A stretch of 64,000 bases of DNA from Sedimenticola thiotaurini (GTDB lineage: Bacteria > Pseudomonadota > Gammaproteobacteria > Chromatiales > Chromatiaceae), in assembly GCF_001007875.1 (NCBI RefSeq), contig NZ_CP011412.1:372001-436000 (forward strand). The letters run 5' to 3'. The notes beneath the pieces are model-generated. The model was not told the origin of the DNA. It made no database searches and saw nothing but the letters and a program-made list of their open reading frames with translations. Each line of letters opens with the position of its first letter. Positions within the stretch are counted from its first letter, which is position 1. Made by a program: the position numbers and the translations under genes. This document shows, piece by piece, positions 23,389 through 31,772 of the stretch.

Positions 23389-25023
23389 TCAGTGGAATAC
23401 CAGTTCGCTGCCGACAGTTTCAAGCAGATGTTGCGGATCGAGCTTGTAGTTATCCATTTTCATCAGATGATAGCGGTCAAAGTAGGTGCTGATGGCGGAT
23501 TCGATGCCCCGGTCAAATTCGGGTGCGACCGCATGGGTCTTGCCCTGGATGACCTGAATCACCCGGCCGTTCTCCACTACCGGCACGCCGTTTTTCAAAA
23601 CCAGTTCCGCGTTGCCGAACATGGCCGCCTTGTCCTCCTGGGGCCGGTAAACGGCAATATCGGCGATGGCACCTACCGACAGGTGGCCCCGGTCTTTCAG
23701 GCCCAGCAACTTTGCCGGGGCGGCCCGGGTCATGATGGCGATTTCGTTCAGGTCATACTCCCGTTCCAGGTGGCGCAGCAGGGAGATATCCGCCGACTTG
23801 GCATTGATGCTCTCCAGCCACTGGTTACGATACTGACGATCCATCAACAGCTTGAACAGCTCCGGGTAGGCGGTGAAGGGCGCCCCGTTGGGATGGTCGG
23901 TGGTGAAGAAGACCCGCCAGGGGTCATCGATCAGCAGGAACAGCTCCAGGCCGATGGCCCACTGCAGGGCATTGACATAGTTCTTGGCCCGGTAACGGAA
24001 CGGCACGATACCGCCACCGCCATCTTCACCTTCCCACACCACCCATTTTTTGGGATTGGCGATATGGCGGGCATCGAACTGGCGCATGATATCGCCGGAG
24101 ATGGTGACCGTCTGACCGAACAGTACCTGGCCGATGTCCACCGTGATATTGGGATTGGCCATCACCGCATCGGCCAGGGCCCGGGCACCGGATGAGAAAC
24201 CGGAATCCCCCTCGTCGCCGTAGCCGTAGAACTGTACGTGGGCCAGGTGCATGGGCAGGCCGTCGGCGGCCTTGATGGTATCGAGTGCGGTGTTGACGTT
24301 GCCCGGAATGCCCAGATTGTTACAGTGCACATGGACCGGATGGGCGATACCCAACTGCACCACCGCCCGCTGTACCGCGTTGAGAATGGCCCGGGAGGTC
24401 ATGCCGTACATCGGCACCTCGTCATCCAGGTTCAGCTGTCGCTCGTTGAACTTGAAGGCGGTGGCGCCACCGGCATTGATCACCTTGACCCCCAGGCACT
24501 GGGTGGCGTGCAGGGTCCAGGCGATGTAGTCATTGATGCGCGCCTGCTCGGCACCGTCCCGCAGCATGCGCAACAGGAAATCGTCGTTGCCGACAATGGC
24601 CAGGCCGGCGGTGTCGATAATCGGTATATCGGCCAGTTCGGCATGGGCCTGGTGGGCATTGATCGGCAGCACGGCGGGCTCGACCACCGTGGTGAAGCCC
24701 ATCTCGGCGTAGCGGTAGCCGGTGTCACTGCCGGACCATTTGGCCCCGGAGAAGGGGAACCTGGGACGCCGCGCCTGCTCCGCCAGATGCTGTTCAGGCA
24801 ACAGCAGCCGGGCGTTGTTGACATTACCACCGGCGATATGGCTGTGGATATCAATGGCCCCGGCCATCAGGATCCTGCCCTCCAGGTCGATGGTCCTGTC
24901 CGCCTCCGCCGGGTTTTCCGGTGCTGCACAGATGTAGCCATCCCGTACCCAGACATCCCCGGGGGCGCCGTTCAGCTCATTGACGGGATCATAAATCTGC
25001 GCGCCTTTCAGTCGTATCAGCAT
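23389..25023 (-). CDS. fhcA: FhcA, formyltransferase/hydrolase complex subunit A
   Basis: This is a 544-residue amidohydrolase-fold protein homologous to FmdA/FwdA: MLIRLKGAQIYDPVNELNG start, metal-binding AGAIDIHSHIAGGNVNNARL near residue 55 and VHVHCNNLGIPGN near residue 235. In the Fhc complex it hydrolyses formyl-methylofuran to formate. ATG 25023 has AGGAG upstream and overlaps the fhcB stop by 7 bases. It follows fhcB in the minus-strand operon, apart from fhcCD. Confidence 0.96.
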   Translation of the reverse strand: MLIRLKGAQIYDPVNELNGAPGDVWVRDGYICAAPENPAEADRTIDLEGRILMAGAIDIHSHIAGGNVNNARLLLPEQHLAEQARRPRFPFSGAKWSGSDTGYRYAEMGFTTVVEPAVLPINAHQAHAELADIPIIDTAGLAIVGNDDFLLRMLRDGAEQARINDYIAWTLHATQCLGVKVINAGGATAFKFNERQLNLDDEVPMYGMTSRAILNAVQRAVVQLGIAHPVHVHCNNLGIPGNVNTALDTIKAADGLPMHLAHVQFYGYGDEGDSGFSSGARALADAVMANPNITVDIGQVLFGQTVTISGDIMRQFDARHIANPKKWVVWEGEDGGGGIVPFRYRAKNYVNALQWAIGLELFLLIDDPWRVFFTTDHPNGAPFTAYPELFKLLMDRQYRNQWLESINAKSADISLLRHLEREYDLNEIAIMTRAAPAKLLGLKDRGHLSVGAIADIAVYRPQEDKAAMFGNAELVLKNGVPVVENGRVIQVIQGKTHAVAPEFDRGIESAISTYFDRYHLMKMDNYKLDPQHLLETVGSELVFH

Positions 25024-26210
25024 CGGCGTGGCTCCTGTGAAATCAGCTGGTCGCAAAGCGCGCCACTATCGGGTAACGGGCTCTCCCTTAGCGCCGGGAG
25101 AGGGACCAGGCGCAGACCATCGGCCCGATGCAGATAGCCCCGTCGGTGAACCCCGGGCACCGCCACCGGCAGAAACAGCGCCGGTGGTTTGTCGGTGAAG
25201 GACATGGCCGGATGGCCGAACACAATGGTGGGCTGGGCAACCGCCGGTGGTGGGTCGCAACGCAGGCTGCTGAACCAGACCAGCAGGTCCGCTTCACCCG
25301 ACTGCAGCAACCGGTCGCCGGCCTGCATCTGCAGATCCTGCTCGGGATAACCCTTGGCGTGGCAGGTACGGATACCAAAGCCGTTGTGCCAGGTGGCGCT
25401 CAGTTGTGCGGTGGTGTCCCCATCGCCGGCACCCAGCATGAGCAGCGCGCTGCGCCGGGTTTCATTCAGATCCCGCACCAGTCCCACGCAGGTGCGCACG
25501 ATCAGTTCCGCCCGTTGCTCGGGCAGGGGAGCGATGACAAACACCGGGTAGCTGGCGGCATTGATCTGCCCGATCAGCGTTTCACTGTCGGCGATATCCT
25601 GCTGCACCGGCTTGCCGGCCAGTCGTGCCCGCACGATGGAGAGCAGATCCAGGCAGTCGTCCCCCAGTTCCCGGATGGTGGGCGGCACGTCACCGTGCAG
25701 CCGCTCGGAACCCTCCAGCATCTTCTCCCGCAGGCGCGGGTAGAGCTGCTCCGGCGCAGTGCCGATCAGTATCACCAGGTCGGCCCGGTTACGTACCTCG
25801 CCCATGCTGCTGATCTGCCAGCCGCTCTGCTGGTAGATGCGCAGATTACGGGCGATAGCGTCGCCATGCAGGTGGTCGATGGAACCGCCGAAGTGATCCG
25901 CCATCCTGATTGCGGCACGGCTGTCCAGCAGGTCGCCGGCCAGTCCATGAAACAGGGGGTGTTTTGCCCCTTTGAGCAGGGAGCCGGCCTGTTTCATGGC
26001 CGCTTCCCAGCTGGCCTCCTCGCCGTCAATGAGCGGGGTCTGCCGGGTTGCCTGCAACGCGCTGCGAAAACCCTGGTCGGCCTTGTTACAACCGAACTGG
26101 GGCGTGGTGGTTTCTCTATTGTGTAGTGGCAGTGACAGATCGTCACAAACCATGGCACAGAAGGGGCAGCTAATATATGCCAATGTATCAAGTCTGTCGT
26201 GTCTGTTCAT
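25017..26210 (-). CDS. fhcB: FhcB, formyltransferase/hydrolase complex subunit B
   Basis: This 397-residue homologue of formylmethanofuran dehydrogenase subunit B has YISCPFCAMVCDDLSL near residue 12 and PQFGCNKADQGF near residue 37. At about 400 residues it matches the bacterial form, which does not work as a redox enzyme and is thought to be structural in the Fhc complex. It lies 33 bases after the DHPS-like gene and overlaps fhcA. Confidence 0.92.
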   Translation of the reverse strand: MNRHDRLDTLAYISCPFCAMVCDDLSLPLHNRETTTPQFGCNKADQGFRSALQATRQTPLIDGEEASWEAAMKQAGSLLKGAKHPLFHGLAGDLLDSRAAIRMADHFGGSIDHLHGDAIARNLRIYQQSGWQISSMGEVRNRADLVILIGTAPEQLYPRLREKMLEGSERLHGDVPPTIRELGDDCLDLLSIVRARLAGKPVQQDIADSETLIGQINAASYPVFVIAPLPEQRAELIVRTCVGLVRDLNETRRSALLMLGAGDGDTTAQLSATWHNGFGIRTCHAKGYPEQDLQMQAGDRLLQSGEADLLVWFSSLRCDPPPAVAQPTIVFGHPAMSFTDKPPALFLPVAVPGVHRRGYLHRADGLRLVPLPALRESPLPDSGALCDQLISQEPRRC

Positions 26211-26243
26211 AATGACCAGAAGAGAGCAAAAGCCGGGCCAACC

Positions 26244-27656
26244 TCAATCAATCGCTTTCCTGGGGACCGGTTTCCGGTGCTTTTTGGTGCTGCCCGGTTT
26301 GGCGTATTCCAGCAGATTCTCCTCCGCCGCCGGTGTGGCCACGCCCCAATCCAGCAGCTGATCCTGGGTGTAGCGTTTGCCCAGTTGCAGGGCTACCTGG
26401 GCACGGGCCAGTTCGACACCCAGGTAGAAGGCGTGGCTGCCGTCCTCTTCCACCCCCAGATGGGGGAACAGGTCAAACGGATCGGTCGCCCGGTGCAGCC
26501 CCTCCCGGTTGTAGATATGGATGCCGTCCTGGTTCACCTGAATACGAAAGTTGCGATCTTTGACCTGCTCTGCGGCCTTGCGGATCTCGGTGGAATCGTA
26601 GGGGAACGGGTTGCGCTCGTGGCGATTGCTGAGTCCGCCATGGAGCCGTTTCGGCAGGGTGAGCTCCGCCCGGGAGCGGTACATGATGCGTCGGGAGAGG
26701 TCCGCCTCCCGGATCGCTGAACGGCAGTGGGGGCTCACCGCGGTGGTCAGTACCGCCCCGACATGCAGTTCGGAGATGATGCCGAACAGCAGGGCGTTGA
26801 TCCCGCTGGTGTCCGCCTCGGTCAGTTCGGTCAGGTTGCCCACGCCCATCATCATGGCTGCGTCCGGCAGTCGTCGGCGCGCCTCGTGATAGCGGACGAT
26901 AGAGTCAGTGAAACCGAAATGGATCGGCTCCAGGATCGGATCGATATAGCTGTGGCGCCCCTGGACAGCGAGCCTCTCCCAGGCCCGCTGCAGGCTATCC
27001 AGATCCCCCTCGGTGCCGGGAATCAGGATGGGCGTGGCGTCCACTTCGTCGGCAATCCACAGGGTCTGTTCGGTCAGGCTGAGCAGGTAGTCGGCTCCCG
27101 CCTTACCGCCCGTCAGCAGCTCCTCCTCCCGGTGGGAGTCGACGCTGACCTGGAAGCCGGCCGATTTCAGCAACCGGACACTCTCCGCCAGATGGGGGAA
27201 GGGCTGGTCGGGCAGACCGCCCAGGTCGATCACGTCCGCGCCATCCTGCCGGAAGCGCTCCGCTCGCTGGAGAATTTCGGCCGGTGTCAGGTTGGGGGCA
27301 TCCACCACCTCGGCGAAGATCAGCACGTCGTGCTGGCTCAGATCGACCGGTTGTCCCGACTCCCCCAGCCACTCCGGCAGATCGCGCAACTCATCCGGGC
27401 CACGCTGGAACGGCACGCCGAAGTGCTCGCTCAATGCCTGCAGATCACCGCGACAGCGACCGGGGATCACCACCCGACTGGCGTTACCGGTATGGGGTAA
27501 CTGGCGTTTGATCATGTCGGCGGTCAGCAGGGCGGCGACCTTCACTTTGAGTGGTCGCACCTCCCAGCTGATGGGGGAAGGTGCCAGGTCATGCAGCACC
27601 TGGTTGAGGCTGGCTTCGGCCAGCGAGCCGGTCAGAAAGAGGAGATGTTCTGACAT
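26244..27656 (-). CDS. Dihydropteroate synthase-like protein (DUF6513 type)
   Basis: This is a 470-residue protein with a central DHPS-like TIM barrel: ERFRQDGADVIDLGGLPDQ near residue 135, VSVDSHREEELLTGG near residue 170 and MMMGVGNLTELTEADTSG near residue 268. An N-terminal extension begins MSEHLLFLTGSLAEASL. Proteins of this kind occur with H4MPT genes and are candidates for joining the pterin to the ribofuranosyl-aminobenzene unit, the H4MPT counterpart of dihydropteroate synthase. The C-terminal 130 residues are not assigned. It overlaps the flavoprotein gene by 25 bases. Confidence 0.85.
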   Translation of the reverse strand: MSEHLLFLTGSLAEASLNQVLHDLAPSPISWEVRPLKVKVAALLTADMIKRQLPHTGNASRVVIPGRCRGDLQALSEHFGVPFQRGPDELRDLPEWLGESGQPVDLSQHDVLIFAEVVDAPNLTPAEILQRAERFRQDGADVIDLGGLPDQPFPHLAESVRLLKSAGFQVSVDSHREEELLTGGKAGADYLLSLTEQTLWIADEVDATPILIPGTEGDLDSLQRAWERLAVQGRHSYIDPILEPIHFGFTDSIVRYHEARRRLPDAAMMMGVGNLTELTEADTSGINALLFGIISELHVGAVLTTAVSPHCRSAIREADLSRRIMYRSRAELTLPKRLHGGLSNRHERNPFPYDSTEIRKAAEQVKDRNFRIQVNQDGIHIYNREGLHRATDPFDLFPHLGVEEDGSHAFYLGVELARAQVALQLGKRYTQDQLLDWGVATPAAEENLLEYAKPGSTKKHRKPVPRKAID

Positions 27657-28183
27657 GGTTGCGGTATGCCGAGGGCATCCTCCAGTGAACTCAGGCGGGT
27701 AACCACCCGGGTGTATTCGAAATCCATCAGCCGTTCCGTATTCTCCAGATCGATGCGGCGCGGGTAGACCTTGACGGTGCCGCCGGGTGCTTCGGTCTCC
27801 ATCTCCGGCGCCACGTCACAGGCGAACACGATACTGGGTATGCGGCACTTGCCGGCCTGGGCGTAGATGTTGGTGACCAGGGAGTCGGAGATGCCGTAGA
27901 CCATTTTTGCCACGCTGTTGGAGGTGGCGGGGGCCACGATCAGTTGTTCGTACACCCCTTCGTAGAACAGGCCGACCGGCGGCGCGCTGGCGGTGTTGTC
28001 GTGGAAAATGCGAAAATGTTCCTTCAGCTCCTTGACCGGATAGCCGTACACCTGCAGAACCTCCGCCGCCGCCTTGCTCAGAAACAGGTCCACATTGGGT
28101 AGCTGTTCCGCCAGTTGCAGACACTCCTTCAGGTAGTGCCCTGAGCCGGTGATGGCCCAGGCGATGCGACCTGTATCAGACAT
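27632..28183 (-). CDS. AfpA/DmrB-type flavoprotein (dihydromethanopterin reductase-like)
   Basis: This 183-residue flavoprotein-family protein begins RIAWAITGSGHYLKECLQLA and carries VAPATSNSVAKMVYGISDSL, the FMN-binding pattern of Dfp/AfpA relatives. Archaeal DmrB and bacterial DmrX of this family reduce dihydromethanopterin to H4MPT, the last step of the carrier's synthesis. This role fits its place between the pterin synthase homologue and the DHPS-like gene. Both flanking genes overlap it. Confidence 0.85.
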   Translation of the reverse strand: MSDTGRIAWAITGSGHYLKECLQLAEQLPNVDLFLSKAAAEVLQVYGYPVKELKEHFRIFHDNTASAPPVGLFYEGVYEQLIVAPATSNSVAKMVYGISDSLVTNIYAQAGKCRIPSIVFACDVAPEMETEAPGGTVKVYPRRIDLENTERLMDFEYTRVVTRLSSLEDALGIPQPCQNISSF

Positions 28184-28673
28184 GGCTGATCTCCCGGTGA
28201 TAGATGCCCCACTGCTGATCCGCCTCTTCGACCGCCACCTCCAGGCTGTGCAGATTACCCAATCCCTGGCAGGCCTCCAGGGATTCGATCAGCCGGTTAC
28301 TGATATGGTAGGCGAGCATTTCCGCCGTAGTGTTGGCTACCGGCAGCAGAATGCAGCTGGAGCGGCTCAGGATAAAGCGCTTGTCGTAACTGCGGATCTC
28401 CAGCAGCTCCTCCTCCCGTTCAGTCAGGCTCACCTCGTCACTGGCGGTGGGTACCAGTACTCCGTCATGCAGCTCGCTGCAGATCTGTGCAGCCAGCTTG
28501 TTGAGCAGGACAAAGTCGATCACAAAGGCGTCTGCGGTGTTCTCCCCCCGGGCCTCCAGTTGCACATGGAAGTTATGACCATGGATGTTTTCACAACTCC
28601 CGTTGAAGGTGATGAAGTGGGCGGCGTTGAAATGGAGTTCGCCCGGGTGTACGCGCACGGCAAAGTGATTCAT
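28176..28673 (-). CDS. 6-pyruvoyl-tetrahydropterin synthase/QueD family protein
   Basis: This is a 165-residue protein of the PTPS fold: LHFNAAHFITFNGSCENIHGH provides the zinc-ligand His residues and the catalytic-type Cys, and NTTAEMLAYHISNRL matches the family's late helix. It is the first gene of the minus-strand operon. A second, fused PTPS homologue lies at 15.8 kb. The enzyme probably acts on dihydroneopterin triphosphate or an analogue early in methanopterin synthesis. A sigma-54 type promoter lies about 40 bases upstream. Confidence 0.88.
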   Translation of the reverse strand: MNHFAVRVHPGELHFNAAHFITFNGSCENIHGHNFHVQLEARGENTADAFVIDFVLLNKLAAQICSELHDGVLVPTASDEVSLTEREEELLEIRSYDKRFILSRSSCILLPVANTTAEMLAYHISNRLIESLEACQGLGNLHSLEVAVEEADQQWGIYHREISHV

Positions 28674-28714
28674 GGCTTGGGGTCCTGCTGATTAACTCTC
28701 TTGGGACTACTGTT

Positions 28715-28731
28715 AGCAAGTGCCGGGCCAA
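28715..28731 (-). promoter_or_regulatory. Candidate sigma-54 promoter for the fhcBA/mfnB operon
   Basis: Minus-strand TTGGCCCGGCACTTGCT fits TTGGCACG-N4-TTGCW with a single change (A to C in the -24 box). GG is at 28729-28728 and GC at 28717-28716, 10 bases apart. A start site near 28704 would give a leader of about 30 bases. Confidence 0.75.
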
Positions 28732-28787
28732 CCGTGGGGCCGTGGGGAAGGGGGCAGGGTCGAGCGGGAACGTCCCGGCTCCACTGC

Positions 28788-28798
28788 TCACGGTGACA
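28788..28798. promoter_or_regulatory. Candidate activator site upstream of the 28.7-kb sigma-54 promoter
   Basis: TCAC-G-GTGA (28788-28796) extends to GTGACA (28793-28798), the same core as the repeats at 9256-9276. It sits about 85-95 bases upstream of the inferred start. Other dyads nearby are CGGGA-ACG-TCCCG (about 28765-28777) and AGTGG-N9-CCACT (near 28811-28829); which one is used is unknown. Confidence 0.35.
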
Positions 28799-28923
28799 GC
28801 CAGCCCGTAGTGGACCTTTGTGCCACTTTTTCACTCCAGGGGATGCTCCTGAACGGGCTGAAATGGCCGGCAGGAACCGCTCTGGCCGGGCCCGGAGCGC
28901 TTCCGGACCGGCCCAGCGCACGG

Positions 28924-30864
28924 TTAACGTGGCGGTTTTACATCATACCGTTTCATTTTTCGGTACAGAGTGTTACGGCTGATGTTCAATTTCGTGGCAA
29001 CCCGTGTCACATTCCAGTGTGCCGCCTCCAGCTCCCGGATGATGGCGTCCCGTTCAGCGATATCCAGTGGGTTACTGGGACGCGCCCGCGCCCTTGGCTC
29101 GCCACTGGCGTCACCACAGTCACTGAAAATCTCTTCTGGCAGATCATCCAGCCGGATCTGGTTATTCTCACAGAGCCCGATGAGTGTGCGCATGATGTTG
29201 CGCAGTTGCCGGATGTTGCCCGGCCATTCGTAATGCTCCAGGGCGTCCAGCGCATCCTCTGTAATGTTCACCTCGCCCAGGGGTGCCGCTTCCAGCTTCA
29301 GGATATGCTGAATCAGGGCGCGCCGATCCTCCCGGTCCCGCAGCGGCGGCATCTGCAGACTGATGCCGTTCAGCCGGTAAAACAGATCCTCCCGGAAGGT
29401 GCCGTCCTCGATCTGCAGTTGCAGATTCTGGTGGGTGGCGCTGATCAGTCGGATATCCACCTTGATCGGGGTTTCACTGCCCAGGGGGATCACCTCGCGC
29501 TCCTCCAGCACCCGCAGCAGGCGGGCCTGCAGATGCAGTGGCATATCGCCGATCTCATCCAGGAACAGGGTGCCCCCATGGGCCTGGGCGATCTTGCCCC
29601 GCGATCCCTCTTTGCTGGCGCCGGTAAAGGCGCCGGGTCGATAGCCGAACAGTTCGCTCTCGATCAGGGTCTCCGGCAGGGAAGCGCAGTTAACCGCCAC
29701 GAAGGGCTTGCCGGCCCGGCTGCTGGTTTTATGAACCGCGTTGGCAAACACATCCTTGCCGGTGCCGGTCTCCCCAAGCAGGATGAAGGGGATATCCATT
29801 TCCAGCAGCTTTTTGGCCCGTTCGATGTTGTGCCGCATGCGGTTGTCACCAAACTCCAGGCCGTCCAGGGTGGGCGCATCACGGACCGATTCCGGTACGA
29901 ATGCGCGAGCCGTGGAGCGCACCGGGGAGCGTCGGGTGCCGGTCTCGGGGTTGGGGGACTGGAAGCTGGCGTAGAAACGTCTGCCCTGGTTGGCGTCCCG
30001 CACCGGCAGAGGCACCATGGCCTGGTTCTGGGCGTTGCTCAGGGCGTTACTGGTACGCAGGTTAAACAGCTCCTCGAAGGGTCGGCCGATAATATCTTCC
30101 ATATCAAGCTGGAACATGGCGCTGCGGTTGGCGGCCTGGACCTGGCCACTCTCATCGAAAGCGATGACCCCTTCGCCCAGAGTGCTGATGAACTCCGGAC
30201 GGCTGTGGAAGCGGAGGATATAGTTGTCGCGCATCTTGCAGAGAAACAGCCGGTTCTCGATCAGTTGCGCCGACATGTTAACCAGCACCATGGTGTGCTG
30301 CTGGGCCTGGCGCGACTCACCCGAGGCGTCCAGTACCGCGACCAGGTTTCCGGTGGGGTCGAAGATGGGGGCGGCGGAGCAGGTGAGGCGGGTGTTCTTG
30401 GAGAAAAAGTGTTCGTCCTGATGGATGATCAGCGGGCGCTTTTCCACCAGGCAGGTACCCATGCCGTTGGTGCCCTGGGTCTTTTCACTCCAGACCGCGC
30501 CGGTCTGGAGTGCCGTCTTGACCGCCGTACTGGTGAACATGGGATCACCGACGTAATTGAGCACCACCCCGTCGTGGTCGGTGAGCAGAATGGAGTGTCC
30601 CGATCCGGCTACCTGCTGATAGAGGTTGGTCATCTCTGAACGGGCGATCTCCACCAGGCGACAGGATCTCTCCTGGCGCTCCTTGAGATCAGAGCGATCC
30701 ACCACCACGGGTTCCGGGCGGCGTTCGGGGTCCAGATCATACTCTTCGAGGCAGCGTTTCCACGACTGAAGAATACTGTCAGGAACCGGGGTAGCGTTCG
30801 TGCCGCAGCCGCGAACCGTTGACGTGACCAAACCGCCATGCGCCTTGTCTGTGCTCAAGTCCAT
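28924..30864 (-). CDS. AcoR-type sigma-54-dependent transcriptional activator
   Basis: This 646-residue enhancer-binding protein has an N-terminal GAF region with TQGTNGMGTCLVEKRPLIIH and the AAPIFDPTGNLVAVLDASGE segment, as in AcoR. A short PAS-like stretch (about 245-300) precedes the AAA+ domain, with Walker A GETGTGKDV, the sigma-54 contact loop GAFTGA and Walker B TLFLDEIGD. A Fis-type helix-turn-helix forms the end (WNVTRVATKLNISRNTLYRK). The intact GAFTGA means it should act with sigma-54. It sits next to the fhcBA/mfnB operon, whose promoter fits sigma-54, so it is the natural candidate regulator. Confidence 0.93.
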   Translation of the reverse strand: MDLSTDKAHGGLVTSTVRGCGTNATPVPDSILQSWKRCLEEYDLDPERRPEPVVVDRSDLKERQERSCRLVEIARSEMTNLYQQVAGSGHSILLTDHDGVVLNYVGDPMFTSTAVKTALQTGAVWSEKTQGTNGMGTCLVEKRPLIIHQDEHFFSKNTRLTCSAAPIFDPTGNLVAVLDASGESRQAQQHTMVLVNMSAQLIENRLFLCKMRDNYILRFHSRPEFISTLGEGVIAFDESGQVQAANRSAMFQLDMEDIIGRPFEELFNLRTSNALSNAQNQAMVPLPVRDANQGRRFYASFQSPNPETGTRRSPVRSTARAFVPESVRDAPTLDGLEFGDNRMRHNIERAKKLLEMDIPFILLGETGTGKDVFANAVHKTSSRAGKPFVAVNCASLPETLIESELFGYRPGAFTGASKEGSRGKIAQAHGGTLFLDEIGDMPLHLQARLLRVLEEREVIPLGSETPIKVDIRLISATHQNLQLQIEDGTFREDLFYRLNGISLQMPPLRDREDRRALIQHILKLEAAPLGEVNITEDALDALEHYEWPGNIRQLRNIMRTLIGLCENNQIRLDDLPEEIFSDCGDASGEPRARARPSNPLDIAERDAIIRELEAAHWNVTRVATKLNISRNTLYRKMKRYDVKPPR

Positions 30865-31235
30865 CCATCATCCCCCTCTTACACTGCGGTTATCCGCTTA
30901 TATAATGGCTTCGATAATTAGCATAGAATGAATGTTCATTGCAAATCTGTATCGGCCCTGATTCAGTCCCGGATAGCTACCCGTTGCCGGTCAATGCAAT
31001 CTTCCCAAGAGCAGGATTCCTAAGGGGAATTCAGATCTCCGGGTGGATGATCCGCCGAACGGTGGTACTCCGCATCAGCGGCCGGGCCGGGAGGGTTTTG
31101 GCGTGGTTCAGCGCCCTACCGGCCCACTCCATTACCCTGGACGATACAGGGAGAAGCGCACCGGATTGAGCGTCACATTCTGATGTATTCTGTTCCTACA
31201 AGTGATACTTTACGACGCTTCGATCGGGAGGCTCT
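30865..31235. other. Divergent intergenic region
   Basis: No gene is seen in these 371 bases between the activator and a membrane protein. AATGAATGTTCATT (30927-30940) is a near-perfect palindrome. On the minus strand TTGCAA followed after 18 bases by TAATTA could be the activator's promoter, and the palindrome overlaps it. GGGAGG precedes the next gene. Confidence 0.4.
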
Positions 31236-31748
31236 ATGAAGTATGTAATCAGTGAACAGGATAGTAAAAAGGCCAAGGTGCCCCATGAGATTTTTCTGAC
31301 CAACCTTCTGGGTAATCACATCCTCTGGTTTATCGCTGCCCTGGGGTTGGTGCGCTCCTACTGGCAGCCGTTGGCGCTGGTGCCGGTGTTCTCCATTCTG
31401 CTGCTGGCCTATACCCTGTGGCGGGCGAGGCGCTCCAGAGAGGTCGACTCCTGGTTTGTCATGTGTCACTGGCAACTCTGTGCGGGGCGCAGCCGGGTGT
31501 TCATTATGTTCCTGATGGTATTTGGCCTGGTGGCGCTGTTCGGTTGGGTCGGATATACCTACCTGGGCATGAAGGAGGTGGCGGTGATGGCGCTGATCGG
31601 TGGGATCGGCGTACTGCCGGTGATGGTGACCGTGCTGGTGCTGATCCTGATGGAGTCGGACGCGCTGCACCAGGCCGCCGAGCAGAAACTGCCGAATTGG
31701 ATGATAGAGCGTTATCCCAATCCCGATATCCAGGTAGTCGAAGAGTAG
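31236..31748 (+). CDS. Membrane protein of unknown function
   Basis: This 170-residue protein has about four hydrophobic segments (residues about 28-42, 46-62, 90-112 and 118-140) and polar ends. An HEIFLTNLLGNHILWFIAAL segment precedes the first. No family is recognised. GGGAGG lies 6 bases upstream of the ATG. It stands alone between the sigma-54 activator and a convergent SafE-like gene. Confidence 0.7.
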   Translation: MKYVISEQDSKKAKVPHEIFLTNLLGNHILWFIAALGLVRSYWQPLALVPVFSILLLAYTLWRARRSREVDSWFVMCHWQLCAGRSRVFIMFLMVFGLVALFGWVGYTYLGMKEVAVMALIGGIGVLPVMVTVLVLILMESDALHQAAEQKLPNWMIERYPNPDIQVVEE

Positions 31749-31772
31749 CCGGTTCCCGATCAGCCCCGGCGC

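Noticed and set aside
28720-30639. 639-codon open frame on the plus strand
   Set aside because: It is exactly antisense to the sigma-54 activator, whose motifs are clear; the frame is rich in His, Gln and Gly without any domain, as expected from a G+C-rich opposite strand.
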